A stretch of 64,000 bases of DNA. Origin: Trametes villosa. Taxonomy: Eukaryota; Basidiomycota; Agaricomycetes; Polyporales; Polyporaceae. The notes under the pieces were generated by a model. That model was not told where the DNA came from. It saw only the letters and a list, made by a program, of their open reading frames with translations, and did not search any database. Location of the stretch: positions 4,612,001 through 4,676,000 of the forward strand of contig PUDQ02000001.1 of assembly GCA_002964805.2 (NCBI GenBank), given 5' to 3'. Numbering within the stretch: the stretch's first letter is position 1; each line of letters opens with the position of its first letter. Of the stretch, positions 43,843-55,273 are shown one piece after another. Made by a program: the position numbers and the translations under genes.

Positions 43843-45897
43843 CTAGCGTGGTAGGCTGCGCAGGGGCGGCTGCAGCATCGCGAACCCTGCTAGGCCGTCG
43901 TCCAAGCTATACACGGAGTCCCGCGTTGACGAGGACACGTTTCGGTTCAGCGCGGCGGGCAGCGGCGCACGGGGGACCTGCAGCGCACCGCCAGAACTTG
44001 AATCGCGCACCGCGACGCCGCCGATGTCGAAGCTTGGGCGTGCGCCCGGGGAAGGCAGTGGCGACGAGGGCAGCGGCGCGAGCGGGGGTTCGCGGAACTT
44101 GTTCAGCCGGAGCGTGGACTGGCTCGTTGAATGGCTGAGCGCGAGGCTTCCGCTTCGGCCGTGAGACCGCAGGGACGTAGGCGAGCCCTTCGGACTGTGA
44201 TTCGCGGAGAAGACGCCGGATTCACGGCGGGACTCGCGCCCGGCCATGTATGCGCTCGAACGGAGCGTCGCGGGAGCGGTTACTGCGGGGCGCGGCCGAT
44301 CAGGCAGGTCGCTTGCACCGTAGATGGTCGCCATCTCGAGGATGTGGTCGATGTCCTGCGAGGAGACGGTCGTCGACGTTTGACTGCTCTGCGGGCGGCG
44401 GAGCACCGAGCCAGAGGCGAGCGAGTTGTCGGGCGTGATCGCGAGGCGACCGAAGTATGGCGACGTGCCGGGCATGCGCTCAGACGAAGGGTCGAACATG
44501 GACGAGCGCGCGGCGGCGGAGTACGCGACGCTGGGCACCTCGCGCACGTTGGGGAGCGTGAGCGACGAGCCGTTCTGGCCGAGCGCGGTCGCACCGAGCG
44601 CGTCGCGCGCGCCGAAGCTCTCGCGCGCGGAGAGCTGGCCGAGGAGCGAGCCCATGCTCTGCTCCCCGAACGGGTCCTTCGGGTCCGGCGAGGTCGGCGT
44701 GACGAGCGTGCTGCCCGCGGTCATGCCCGTGTACGGCGGGTTCGCGAGGTAGCGCGTGAGCTCGCCGTAGCGCGGGTCGACGGGCGAGATCGGGCTGGTG
44801 TTCACCGCGGTGACGATCCGCGGCGGGGGCGAGACGCGGCGCATGTCCGGCTGCTGCTTCTCGGGGTCGGGGCCCTGCGTGGGGGAGGCGACTTCGTCGA
44901 GCTTGGTGAACTTTTGCGCGCGCTGCCTGCGCCGGTGGATGATGTACCACGTCACCATGGCCATCGCGACGATGGCCACGACCCCAGCGCAAATTGCAAT
45001 TACGATGACCGCGATCCTGCACCGCGCGCAGCATCAGCCCTGCGCCACAGACATTTAACGGAGTTAACGGAAGCGAGGGACGTACTTGGGCGTGACGTGC
45101 GTGGTCGAGCTGGTGGACTCGAGCGCCGCGGCGTTGACGAGCGCGTTCGTCGGGATGCAGGCCGTGCTGCTCTGGATGTCGCCGAAGACGGGCATGCGCG
45201 CGGAGGTCTCGGTGTACCCGCTCTGGTCCTTGTAGAGGAAGATGACCTGCGTGTCGCGCTGGGCGTCCATCGTGTAGTTCGCGACGCCGGACGCGTCGTC
45301 GAACGGCGCGCTCTGGTTGACGGGGAAGGACGCGCCGCGCGGGATGAAGCCGCGCACGGTGGGCGAGGTGCGGCCCTCCGTGGCGTTGAAGAGCACGCTG
45401 AACGGCTCGCACTGCTCGAGCGCGGTGGACGCCACATAATGCGGCACGAACGGAGTGGGGTTTGTTGGCAAGCACGAGGTGTCGTCGGTATCGGACGGGT
45501 CGACGACGAGGACGTCAGAGACGAGGGCCGTCCCCTGGCCATTCGCGTCGTCGAGGGAGGCGATAAACTCGGTGCCGGCCGGAAAGGGAACAAAGGTAAC
45601 GGCCGCACCGGTCTGTGCCGTCGCATTCCACGCATTTGAGGGCAGCGGCAGGAAGACCGGGGTGCCGTTCAAGGGGAGGATGCTGAGCGTGAGCGGGAGC
45701 GCCGCGGGGGCCTGGCCGCCGACGAAGTTGACGGTGAAGGAGCCGCACTGCTTGACGTCGGAGAACGTGATGGACGCAAAGCGGGCGGCGGCCGGGGCGG
45801 GCGCAAGGGCAGCAAGAGCGAGCGCGGCGAGAAAGAGGAAAGAGGAGAAGTTGGAGGAGCGAAGGCCGACCAGGGCGGCGGAAGGGGAAGAGAACAT
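43843..45897 (-). CDS. Single-pass membrane protein with two-repeat ectodomain
   Basis: Two exons (45086-45897 and 43843-45016) encode 661 residues. A signal peptide (residues about 12-37, ending PAPAAA) precedes an ectodomain made of two similar repeats: DVKQCGSFTVNFVGG...PVFLPLP...DDANGQGT...DDTSCL and ALEQCEPFSVLFNATEG...ASFPVNQ...DQSGYTET...STACI, each bounded by Cys. A membrane helix (IAVIVIAICAGVVAIVAMAM) is rebuilt across the intron, then comes stop-transfer HRRRQRAQK and a 360-residue Ser/Pro-rich tail (PSPGARPSFDIGG). I recall this architecture as common and unnamed in Agaricomycetes. Probably a plasma-membrane receptor or adaptor; function unknown. A transposon-like element sits 202 bp upstream of the start codon. 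Confidence 0.85.
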
Positions 45898-46098
45898 CGG
45901 GAGCCTGCTCAATGTCGGCGGGGCGGGGCCTGTGTCGAGACTTGGGGGGCTCAGCCGCGAAGGGAGCGGACGCGGTCCAGCTGGTCCTGCTTGGTGCACA
46001 GCGAGCGGCCTACTGGGACATGCAGTCGCAGTCGCAGCGGCAGCGTCGGGAGGCTGTGGCTGACGGGGTATGTACGAAACACGAAAAGGGAGGAGGTA

Positions 46099-46645
46099 GT
46101 GTTGTTGGCAAATGCTCGCCACCTCGCCAAGTGGCACGTGCCACCCCTGGCAAATGCATGGCAAATGGCGAGGATTTCCGGGGGACCTGGCACTTGCTGG
46201 CGAGTGCCGGGCGCCTAAGAGGTCTAATGTGCGCTGGACGTCTTGAGCGGGCGAGTGAGGGGATATTCGGTTGCATATTGGCGGTGAAAACGCTGCTGCT
46301 CAACTGTAAGGTGAGTCGAATGCGAATTACGCGGGAGGATAGTGGGCGTTTCGCTTCTGGCCCTGTTAGGCGCCTAAATCGAGACGCCCATATCTTGAGG
46401 CCCGTAACCCCGCCGCGGTGGTTTAGACAGGCTACCTCTGCAAAACAAGCCCCAGGATGCTGTTTATTGACAGAGATGGGCGGGAAAGACGAAAATTGGG
46501 GTTTAGATGCGTTTAAACGCGAAAAACCCGGCTTTTGAGCATTTGCCACCACTCGCCACATTTGCCACCCACTCGCCAGGGCCCCGGGGAGCCCGCCATT
46601 TGCCACTCGCCGGCGAGCGCCTCCGGGAGCATTTGCCCCCAACAC
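46099..46645. mobile_element. Non-autonomous TIR element (MITE-like) flanked by TA
   Basis: A 547-bp element. The left end GTGTTGTTGGCAAATGCTC (46099-46117) and the reverse complement of the right end (46627-46645) agree at 17 of 19 bases. Both ends are flanked by TA (46097-46098 and 46646-46647), the target duplication expected for Tc1/mariner-like and some other cut-and-paste transposons. Inside each end, copies of TTTGCCA and TCGCCA cluster (left 46106-46180, right 46540-46640), like transposase-binding subterminal repeats. No transposase ORF, so it needs a helper elsewhere. It lies between the membrane-protein gene at 43843-45897 and the E1 alpha gene. Confidence 0.75.
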
Positions 46646-46647
46646 TA

Positions 46648-47485
46648 GGAGGAGGAGAAGGGGAAGGGGAAGAGGGAGAGGCGCTGCGCGGGCGGGGCGC
46701 GGGAGGAAGATGGGAGGGCGAGATGTGCCGGCGGTCGCGGGCTGGGCTGATATGATTCCCGGCGAAACTTGTAAGCGAACGAAGGAAGATGATTAGCCTC
46801 CCGTCCCTGGTGATCTAGACATCCTGAGAGCTCCCACCACCAGCGAACGCGTCTGCACACCGCCCGCCACACAAGTCCATGGTCGCGACTTGCGACAGGG
46901 CGGGCATGGCGATCGCATTCCATTCGACCTCGCGTTGTCGTCGCCGCCGTCGCAGCGCCCTCGAGGACGGGGCTCGGCGGTGGATAGCAATGAGGCGTGG
47001 GCGGATGTGGACCCCGACGGTCGTTGTCGCCGGTCTCTATGGCAATCCGGAGGGGGCGTTGATGATTTAATTATGAACCTTGGCCTGCGAGCACGTCCAG
47101 AAAGCCCCCCATGATGAGACACCCTCTCGGTCGGGCCCTGCTGCGTCAGAACGAGAGGAACAGAACGCAGGTCAGAATTCTGAAGTCAAGGAAACTCGCA
47201 AACCGTCGGGCGTCGACGACGGACCGAGGGTACGTCATATGATCGCGTAAAGAGGCGCGTCGCGACGCGTCCCCGCAGTCGGGGGCGCTTACCCCTGGGC
47301 CTCAGCCACCGACCGGCGGCGCCCTCCACTTCCGTTCTGGTGGCTGACCGACTCTGAAGTCAAAACCATGAGAACGCATGGCATCTGCAGCCGTAAGTTA
47401 TCGTACATCGTGGCGCACGGCGGGGCCATGGAACGATCCATGTATCCACGCCCGCCGTCGGGCTCGTCGGATGCTGGCTTTCAAG
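46648..47485. other. Spacer right of the TIR element
   Basis: About 840 bp between the element and the stop of the E1 alpha gene. No supported gene. Confidence 0.4.
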
Positions 47486-49437
47486 CTACTCCAGCATGTC
47501 CTTACCCGCGCCCTTGTGCTTCTTCAATTCACTCGCCCACGGCTCCCAGGCGTCCCCGTACTTCTTCACGAGCCTCTTCAGCTCCTCCCGTTGCTCCCGC
47601 TGGTGCATCTCATCAGCGATCGTCGGGCGCGCCACGCCCGCGGGCGCACTCACCAGGTTCCAGGGCTCCTCCCCGCCGTACACCTCCGTAAACATCTCCC
47701 CCAGCTCGGGCTTCGGCAGCGTCTCAGCCTTCTTGTACGCCGCCATCACCTCCCGCTTCACCCGCTTCGTCAGCGCCTCCTCCTCGTCCTTCGACCACCA
47801 GCCGCGCGCCTCCATGAACAGCCGGAAGCGCACGATCGGGTTGTCGAGGCGCTTCCGGTCCTCGACCTCCTTCCGCGGACGATACGCAAACGAGTCGTCC
47901 GATGTCGAGTGGTGGCCGACGCTGAAGAGCGAACAGATCATGTATGTTCAGCGACGATCCCGAACGAGCCGAGAAAGAGCCCGCCCACCGATAGGTCATG
48001 GTCTCCACCAGAACCCCGCGCCCTTCTTCGATGCAAAGCCGCCGCGCCTCCTTCACGGCCGAGTACACCGCCAGCACGTCGTTCCCGTCAACTCTTACCG
48101 TGTGGATGCCGTACCCCGGCCCGCGCGCCGCGATCCCGTCGCCGTAGTACTGCTCCGCCGACGGTGTCGAGATCGCGAACCCGTTGTTGCGCGCGATGAA
48201 CATCGTCGGCGAAGGGATCGTCGACGCTGCCAGCCCACGCGCGCGTTAGCATTAACGTTCATTCTGCGTCATCTTCCGACGAGAAAGGGGGGCGCACCGA
48301 GAAGCATGCCGGCGTGGAAGTCGCCCTCGGACGCGGCGCCCTCGCCGAAGTAGACGACCGCGCAGTTCCGGCCGCGGCGCGCGGGGTCGCGCTTGAGCGC
48401 GTACCCCACGCCGGCCGCCTGTGGGATCTGCGTTGCCAGCGGCGACGAGATCGTGTGGTAATGGAGCGCCTTCGAGCCGTAGTGCTACGAGAGGAACGGA
48501 AGGGTGGCGGCGGCGCAGGGGCGCGCGGATCAGCGCACGCTTTACGCGGAGATGTCGGGCAGGAAGCTGCTTACGACTGGCATCTGCTTGCCCTTGCCGC
48601 AGACGTCGAGGTGGGTGCCGAAGCACTGGTTCATGACATTGTCGTACCCCCACCCGCGCCAGAGGAGCACGCCCGACTCACGGTACTGCGCTGCAGTGCG
48701 CGGTCAGGTTTTTTGCCGTCGTGTTCAGCGGGGATGTGTGCGGCTTACCGAGGACTCTGCGGCCTATGTTCGGTGAGCTCTCGAGGGCGGGGCGGGGAGA
48801 AGCACTCACTCGTCGTCAGGAGCTAACGCAGCAGCGGAGCCAATGATGGCGGCTTCCTCTCCATACTGCGAGCCTGATCAGGACCGGGCGGCCTCCGTGG
48901 AGGAAGGACTTACGGCAGTCATCTGGGCCGACGTGAGCGGGGGAACTGATGGAAGGGCGCGCGACGTACGTAGAAGACGATGCGGCCCTGCCGCTGGAGG
49001 TTGTAGAGGATGTCATCAAGGATAGGTAGCTGCACCATGTTCTCATATCTACGATTTTGGCTCAGCATCTATCCGGCGCAGTACTGGGGTAATGCTCACA
49101 TTCTCCTGGCGAGGGCTTCGTCGATCTGGAGTTCGGCTGCATGTTGGGTTTCCGCCACTAGCATGAGACGATATAAAGAACACACCTCGGGCACGACGGC
49201 CCCCTCCAGCGGCTGTCCAGCGCCGTCAATGACACGGTACGTCGGTATCTGCTTACCACCCTCCATGACCGAGTTGAAGAAGTGCAGCTTCGATGTAATG
49301 GGCGAGGTTGAGGCAGGTAGGTGGCCATGAGCGTGCCCTGGTCCGGGGAGCTGCGCGGTGGTGCCCATCCCTCTGCATCCTCGCAGAGCTCTATATACGG
49401 CGGCGGAGGGGCGTGATGCGCGTAGTATGATGGTCAT
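47486..49437 (-). CDS. Branched-chain 2-oxoacid dehydrogenase E1 subunit alpha, mitochondrial
   Basis: Ten exons (49186-49437, 49100-49125, 48970-49048, 48914-48922, 48810-48865, 48749-48756, 48575-48690, 48298-48484, 47989-48226, 47486-47921) encode 468 residues. It is the thiamine-diphosphate E1 alpha subunit that decarboxylates branched-chain 2-oxoacids in the mitochondrial matrix. An Arg-rich presequence precedes [20 protein letters not shown]; then [53 protein letters not shown], the ThDP motif [11 protein letters not shown]...[10 protein letters not shown] and [12 protein letters not shown] with the regulatory Ser. Exon 4 (9 nt, Met-Thr-Ala) and exon 6 (8 nt) are required to keep these blocks. 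The beta subunit is not in the window. A TATATAG inside the presequence leaves a shorter start (MGTTAQ) possible. Confidence 0.92.
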
Positions 49438-49766
49438 GGTGGTGAAGAGAGCGATGGGGAGCGCATGAACGCTGGGGAGGACGCGCAAAGGACCGGACGA
49501 GGAGCAAGGTCCGGGATCGAAATGCGGGGTAACGGGCGCCTGCATGGCACGTGGACGGTGTCTGGAGTCTGGGCGGTCGGACCGGTGCTGTGGATCTAGA
49601 TCTGGTCTACGGAAAGCAGGTGGCTGAAGTCTCGGTGCTGATCCTCGCTGGAAGGAGCGACTGGGAGGAGAGACAGGACACGGCGCAGGTCATCGATGGT
49701 CCACCCCTCCTTCTCTCTTCTTCGCCCACCCGCGCCTGAGCGACCTCACAAGTCTTTTTCGCCGCG
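49438..49766. other. Divergent spacer between E1 alpha and Fic genes
   Basis: About 330 bp holding two promoters and 5' UTRs; pyrimidine-rich tract 49698-49730 before the Fic start. No TATA box identified. Confidence 0.45.
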
Positions 49767-51605
49767 ATGTACAACCCCCACCTCGCGCGCTTCGTCAACG
49801 GCGAGCGGCCGCAGCTCCACCATCTCTCCGTCACGGTGCGCCATATCTGCTAGTGCGCGCGAGCGCGCGCGGGTGCGATCGCGCGGTTTGTGCGTTTGCT
49901 TAACGAAGGGTTCTGCTAGAGCGTGCCCATAGAGCTCGGCCAGGACGACGTGAAGGAGTTCCTGGCGAGCTTCGAGGTCGACCCCTCGGACGACATCAAG
50001 TGCGCCGCGGTCGGCCGCCTCTGGGAGTCGCTCCTCGAGAAATACCCCGGCGTGCCGTTCCTCATGCTCCGCGTCGCGGACATGCGCTGGAAATTGAACA
50101 GCAGAGTGACTGCGTATGCAATGTATCTTGATGTGCGTGGGTTTCGCTTCTTCGAATTGATGTAATGCTTAATCTCTTTGTCGGATTACAGCTCCAGCGG
50201 GTATTGAAAGACTCTGCCTTCTCGATTTGGCTCCAGAAAGCCCGCGTAAAGGTCTTGACCGAAGCGGTCAACACCCGTCAGTGCCCGCTATCTGCATGCA
50301 TGACATCTATCAACTCACCGTAATCGCGCTTTTCCCAGTGCGCACGTACAAGGAAAACACGAGCATCTACACCCCGTCCCAGCGCTGGCGGCCGAACGTC
50401 GCGCAAGACCGGATCCCCGCGAGCTCGTGCAAGCTGCAGCACGCCGAGTACGTCGCGTTCCAGGAGTCGTGGGAGCAGCTCGGCGCGGCGGGCGTGACGC
50501 TCGCGACGTACCTCAACTACCACTGCCTCGAGACGAACGCGATCGAGGGCGTGCTCCAGTTCGACCCCGCGGTGAGGACCGTGCGCGCGCCGCTGCCCGG
50601 GGAACGCTGACCGAGTGTGCAGGCGACCGTCATGCTGTCTAGGGAGGGCATCGCCGGCCAGGTCGCGGACCGCCATCTGACCGCCGGCGGCGTCGTGCGC
50701 GATGCTGGGCAGGCTCTGGCGATTTTGCAGGATACGCGCAAGGTGCGGCCAGGTCTCAGTGAGATGCGATAGCGCGTGATCTGACGTTGTGTATAGGCTA
50801 TGGACGAGATATACAAGCTCGTTGAAGACCCCGCATTCGAGCTGACGATGGAGACCGTCTGCAGCCTCCACAAACTCCTCATGCGAACCAACCACATCCT
50901 CGCGATCCGGCAGCACGGGAGCGCACACATCGCACATACGCACGTCGGCATCACGCGGCAACACTGCGCTATCAACGTCAGCGTCGCGGGAAAGGAGGTC
51001 AAGGTCATGTTCTGCCCGTTCGACTCGGTCGATGCGGAGCTTACCGCATTCTGCTCGCGGTTTAATGTGAGCGGCAGCTTGTTCGAGGGTGATGCGGGCT
51101 AACACTGCGTTATGTAGGACCTCATGAGACAACCAGACGTCGATCCGTTTGCTGCTGCTGCATGGATCAGTCATGTCTTCGTCACGATCCATCCCTTCGA
51201 GGTAAAGCTCTGCAGTAGACACAGCCCCGGCAGCTACTAACAGTCCTGTATAACCCGCAGGACGGCAACGGGCGACTGTCAAGGCTACTCGCCTCGATAC
51301 CGCTGCTGCGGCAGCACCTGCCTCCGCTCACCGTCGCCGTGCCCTGGCAGAACAAGTACTACCACGCGCTCAACTGGGTACGTTCCGAGCACGCGTGTGC
51401 GCGCAGAGCGGTCGCTGAGGCAGGGGTGCTCGTGCAGACGCGCGCGAACGGCGACGGCGACTACGGCGTGCTGATGAAGCTGCTCTTCCAAGCGACGCAG
51501 GCGGCGATGGACGAGCTGCGCGAGCTCCAGACGTCCGTCCGCCTCCCCGACCACTGGCAGGTCGCGGAGGAGGACGCGGAGATGGCGCCGCCGCCGCCTG
51601 CGTAG
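49767..51605 (+). CDS. Fic-domain protein (putative AMPylase) with N-terminal inhibitory motif
   Basis: Nine exons (49767-49835, 49920-50132, 50192-50276, 50339-50571, 50623-50742, 50797-51066, 51118-51201, 51261-51377, 51438-51605) encode 452 residues. The C-terminal half is a Fic fold with the active-site motif HPFEDGNGR, which transfers AMP (or another nucleotide-derived group) to protein hydroxyls. Upstream, LETNAIEGVLQF fits the class II inhibitory helix [ST]xxxE[GN], whose Glu blocks ATP. Between them lies an all-helical region (AMDEIYKLVEDPAFELTMET). The N-terminus (DDVKEFLASFEVDPSDDIKC) is unassigned. Intron 7 cuts the Fic motif exactly between HPFE and DGNGR. No signal peptide, so cytosolic rather than ER-lumenal like animal FICD. 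The start is the first Met with a pyrimidine-rich leader; an upstream exon cannot be excluded. Confidence 0.85.
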
Positions 51606-52453
51606 CGTCAGTCGTGAGCTTGGAGCGGGAAGGGGGAAGGGAAGGGAAGGGAAGGGAAGGGGAGGCTTGGGAGCGTGTATTAGTATTCTCAGTCTGGAGC
51701 CGCTGGGCTGTCTGTAGCTATGACCGTCGCTTGTCACTCCGCCACATGTACCTGTATCTATTCTCGCACTTTCAACATGTTAACCTCTGTTAAACTCGAC
51801 AGAGTCTGCAAAGTGTCAGCCATACGTTGAGATGTGATCGGCTGGATGACCAGTGGAAAGCATACCGCATGCACTGCTTTGCTCGATGTGCACTTCGAAC
51901 GGCACTTCTGAGTCGTGCTGTCTGCTCAGGATGAGGTGGTTGACGAGGCAAACCAAGAACGTTCTGGTTTGTGTCGAACATACGAGATGTGCATGTGAGA
52001 TGAGATGATGTAGCTAGCAAAGTCATCTAAGCGCCCATGGTGTCATCGGAAACTGTCAGGTATCGCCCGCCGTACGCCCGATATGGGCATTTAGATGAAA
52101 AGAACGATGATCGACGGCGGGCTAAACGGCGTACGCGGCGGGGGCCGACCCAAATGGGGAAGGACGTTCGCAGGGGATTAGTGAGAGGTGCAGGGATCGA
52201 CACAACGTTCTGGCGTCATCCAGGCGGCCACTGCAGTCAGCCGCGCCTGCTGCCCGTTCTAATAGACAGCCTCTTGTGCGCAGAGCGGATAACGTCTTTC
52301 GCAAACACGATGATGCGCCCCGTATCGATCGCGAGCTCCGTATATAAGGCCGCCCGCCCCGTCCTCACCTCCCTTAGATCATCCCGCCCCGCACCCTTCC
52401 TGCACACACGCCCCCGCACCGCGTCCCCCAGCCACACCCAAATCCGCACGAAC
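51606..52453. other. Spacer between Fic and nitroreductase genes
   Basis: About 850 bp. A purine-rich run near 51630-51660 has four copies of AGGGA. The last 145 bases are an open extension of the nitroreductase frame but contain its TATA box. No other gene supported. Confidence 0.5.
52341..52348 (+). promoter_or_regulatory. TATA box of the nitroreductase gene
   Basis: TATATAAG lies 106 bp before the ATG at 52454 and is followed by a C/A-rich leader. Its position inside the in-frame extension from 52310 argues for the downstream start. Confidence 0.65.
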
Positions 52454-53204
52454 ATGTCTGGCTCTGCTGCGTTCTTCGAGGCCGTCAAGGCCCGCCGCTC
52501 GGTGTACACCATCTCCTCCGAGTCGACCATCCCGGACGAGAAGATTGAGGAGATCATCGCGACCGCGGTCAAGCACGCGCCCTCCTCCTTCAACATCCAG
52601 AGCAGCCGCGTATGTGCCCCGCACCTGCCCGTGCTTTCACGCGTCGATTCTGACCGTGTGCTTGTTTTGTTTGGTGCAGGCCGTGCTCCTCCTTGGTGCT
52701 GAGCACAAGAAGCTCTGGGAGATCACGCTGAACGTGCTCAAGGGCATCGTGCCCGCCGAGCAGTTCGCCGCGACCGAGGCGAAGATCAACGGCTTCGCCG
52801 CCGGCCACGGCAGCGTCCTCTTCTTCGAGGACCAGGAGGGCGTCAAGGACCTCCAGAAGCGCTTCCCCCTCTACCAGGACCGCTTCCCCACCTGGTCGGA
52901 GCACGCCAGCGTAAGTCGCCCTTCACGCTTGGTCTGCGCTTGGGGCAACGTACGCTGACACGCGTTGGGTTTATAGGGCATCCTCCAGTACATCGTCTGG
53001 ACGGCACTCGAGGCGGAGGGCCTCGGTGCGAGCCTGCAGCACTACAACCCGCTCATCACGGCGCAGGTGCTCGACACCTGGAAGCTGCCCACGTCCTGGG
53101 TGCTCGTCGCGCAGCTGCCCTTCGGCAAGCCGACCGCGCCCGCGGGCGAGAAGACGTTCGAGCCCGTCGAGGGCAAGCGGTTCCTCACCTTTGGCAAGCA
53201 GTAG
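52454..53204 (+). CDS. Nitroreductase-family protein (Hbn1/Frm2 type)
   Basis: Three exons (52454-52609, 52680-52910, 52977-53204) encode 204 residues, the normal size for this FMN-dependent family (yeast Frm2 and Hbn1). Blocks seen: FFEAVKARRSVYTISSES (FMN phosphate contact Arg-Arg-Ser), AVKHAPSSFNIQSSRAVLLL, GSVLFFEDQEGVKDL, YIVWTALEAEGLGASLQHYN and WVLVAQLPFGKP. Likely reduces nitro or quinone compounds with NAD(P)H; yeast members affect fatty-acid and oxidative-stress signalling. The frame is open upstream to 52310 with a presequence-like stretch (MMRPVSIASSVYKAARPVLT), but a TATA box lies inside it, so I take the Met at 52454. If the long start is used the protein would be mitochondrial. 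Confidence 0.9.
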
Positions 53205-53890
53205 ATGCAACTCGGTTGGTAGACGCATAGAGGCGTGGCATAGAAGCACTAGAGGTTTTGTACTTTAGGAGGGTGTAATTCATCGGACTTCTCTGGGAAT
53301 TTGTGTGCGAGATTGCGCCAGTCAGGGTAGCTCCATCGGAGGATGATCCGCTTGTTCGATGCCTGCGGCGAGGACACTGTTAGGAATGGTGTCTATACTG
53401 TGGCAGGGTGCTCCTGGCCATGGGTGGACTTGGTGGTTACTCACCGTGCGCACAGCATATCAGGACTGGTACTGAAAAGCCGCTACTATTACCATATGCC
53501 CATTGCTGCACAGCCAATCATATACGAGGGGTTGCGGGCGATTTCATTCATAGCCCACTGTGGGGATGCGTCTTGAACCAAGTCAGGCGGGATAATCATG
53601 AGGAGCAGCACTGTACGGTCATGTCGCTGTCCTTCTTGAGGGCATGCATGCGTCCGTATGGGTTCGTGTACAGGGCGATACGCAGAGACTGCCTCCGAGG
53701 GTCGGCGAGTTGTATGCGGAACGCCGCGCCGAGTGCAAGGTTTCATAGTAAGAAGCATAAGCGCCCGTAGCAGCGTTTGAGAAAGGCGCCGGATGTGTCG
53801 TCTTGTTACTCACTCTCATCCCGCTTTCCTTGTCCAGCCACCTCTCCTGTCCTAGGGCTTTATTCTACCTGCACCTGCATCAGCTCCTGC
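53205..53890. other. Spacer between nitroreductase and RNA triphosphatase genes
   Basis: About 690 bp, no supported gene; several short frames without recognisable content. Confidence 0.4.
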
Positions 53891-55273
53891 ATGGACGGCC
53901 GCGATAGGCCCTCATCCGACTCTGAGCACGACACCGACCGCCCCCCAAAGCGCCCCCGCCATTCCGACTCCCTGGGCCCCGCCACCGCGTCCTCCGCCCC
54001 GCCACACCCACATACACACGCCCCACCACACATGCACTCGGCGGGCTCAGCAAACGGGAACGGGCACGCGCCGGACGGGGGCGCGCTGCCGCCGCTGTCG
54101 CTGTCGATCCTGGGCGTGGAGCCGCTGGACGAGTTCATCCGCGAGGTCGCGGACTTCGTGCACTACCAGATCAGCACCCGCCCGCACGAGCTCGGCGGGA
54201 CGGTCGAGGTCGAGGCGCGCGTCGGCGTGCTGCGCGACCGCGACTCGGGCCAGCGCCTGGCGCTCCCCGTGCGCACTGAGACCAGTACGTCCGCCCGTGC
54301 CGTTTGCTGCGTGCTGCCGCGCCGACGTCTTAAGCTTATCCGTGCCCGTGCCCGCGCCCGCTCGCGTCGCGCTCTGTGCAGTCCTCGAGCCGAATGCGAT
54401 CGACATGCGGTTCGAGTCGAACATGACCCCAGTATGTCCCCGCGCGCCACCGCTGTCAGTCTTGTGCTCACCCGCCGCCCGTGCGCGCGCGCAGAAACAG
54501 CACCAGCACTACAACCGGCTGCTGAACAACCTGAAGACGACGCCGACGTCCGCGCACCCGTCATCCACGCTCGCATACCAGCACCTGCACTTGGTCGACA
54601 CCTTCTACGCGGGCGACGGCGGCGGGCGCGGGGACAAGGTGCGCGTGACGCGCGACGAGAAGACGGGCAAGGTGCTCGAGTGCGTGCGCAAGATCCGCCT
54701 CGCGAACCTGGATATCTACAGCCCGAAGCGCGCGGCGGACTGGCGGATCAGCGTGAACCTCGAGGTGCCCGGTGCGTACGCTTTCTATCTTGCACGGTGC
54801 AGGGTACGGTGCTGCGCGCAGGGGAGGAGGCGATATCGCGAGCGATGGCGTGCTTTGCGCTGGTAGTGCGCCGCGTTAGAGAGTTATTGGCTGACCTGTT
54901 TGTGTGCAGTGCCACCACCACTGGGGAGCTCGACGCATTCGCGAAAAAAGGATCGCATGCAGTATTCGCATGAAGAGTTCGTGATCGACCTCACGCAGGT
55001 TACCACGACGTCCGGGGCGAACGCCAAGGTGCGTCGTATTATTTGCATCGTTTGCGTGCACTGTCTGACGAGCATATGTCGCACTTTTAGCCCGAGGTCC
55101 AGCACGAACTCGAGCTGGAGCTCGCGCGACCAGAGTACCTGCTCTCGACTGCGGCAAAACGGGGGGACCCGAACGTGTCTGAGCAGGAACGCGGCGCGTT
55201 CGACGAGCTCATCCGCGCGTTCGTGAACAACGCGCGTATATTGGTGCGCAACGCCGACGGTGGCTGGCAGTAG
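53891..55273 (+). CDS. mRNA 5'-triphosphatase, capping enzyme beta subunit (Cet1 type)
   Basis: Five exons (53891-54284, 54382-54431, 54495-54771, 54910-55028, 55091-55273) encode 340 residues. It removes the gamma-phosphate of nascent mRNA in the nucleus, the first capping step. The N-terminus is disordered, with a basic cluster (RPPKRPRHS) and His/Pro-rich stretch. The tunnel-fold domain starts at EPLDEFIREVADFVHYQIS; motif A is TVEVEARVGVL (Glu residues for metal), followed by DMRFESNM, QHYNRLLNNLK, KVRVTRDEKTGKVLECVRKI, DWRISVNLEVP and motif C HEEFVIDLTQV. Members are typically metal-dependent and fungus/protozoan-specific, unlike the animal enzyme. Start: Met followed by DGRDRPSSDSEHD; no upstream alternative in frame nearby. 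Confidence 0.9.

Noticed and set aside
44131..45639. 502-codon plus-strand frame opposite the two-repeat membrane protein
   Set aside because: Extremely Arg-rich composition typical of an antisense shadow; the minus-strand model has a signal peptide, Cys-bounded repeats and a spliced membrane helix.
46090..46654. 8-bp target duplication (hAT type) at the TIR element
   Set aside because: The flanking octamers are similar purine runs but not identical; TA is the only exact duplication.
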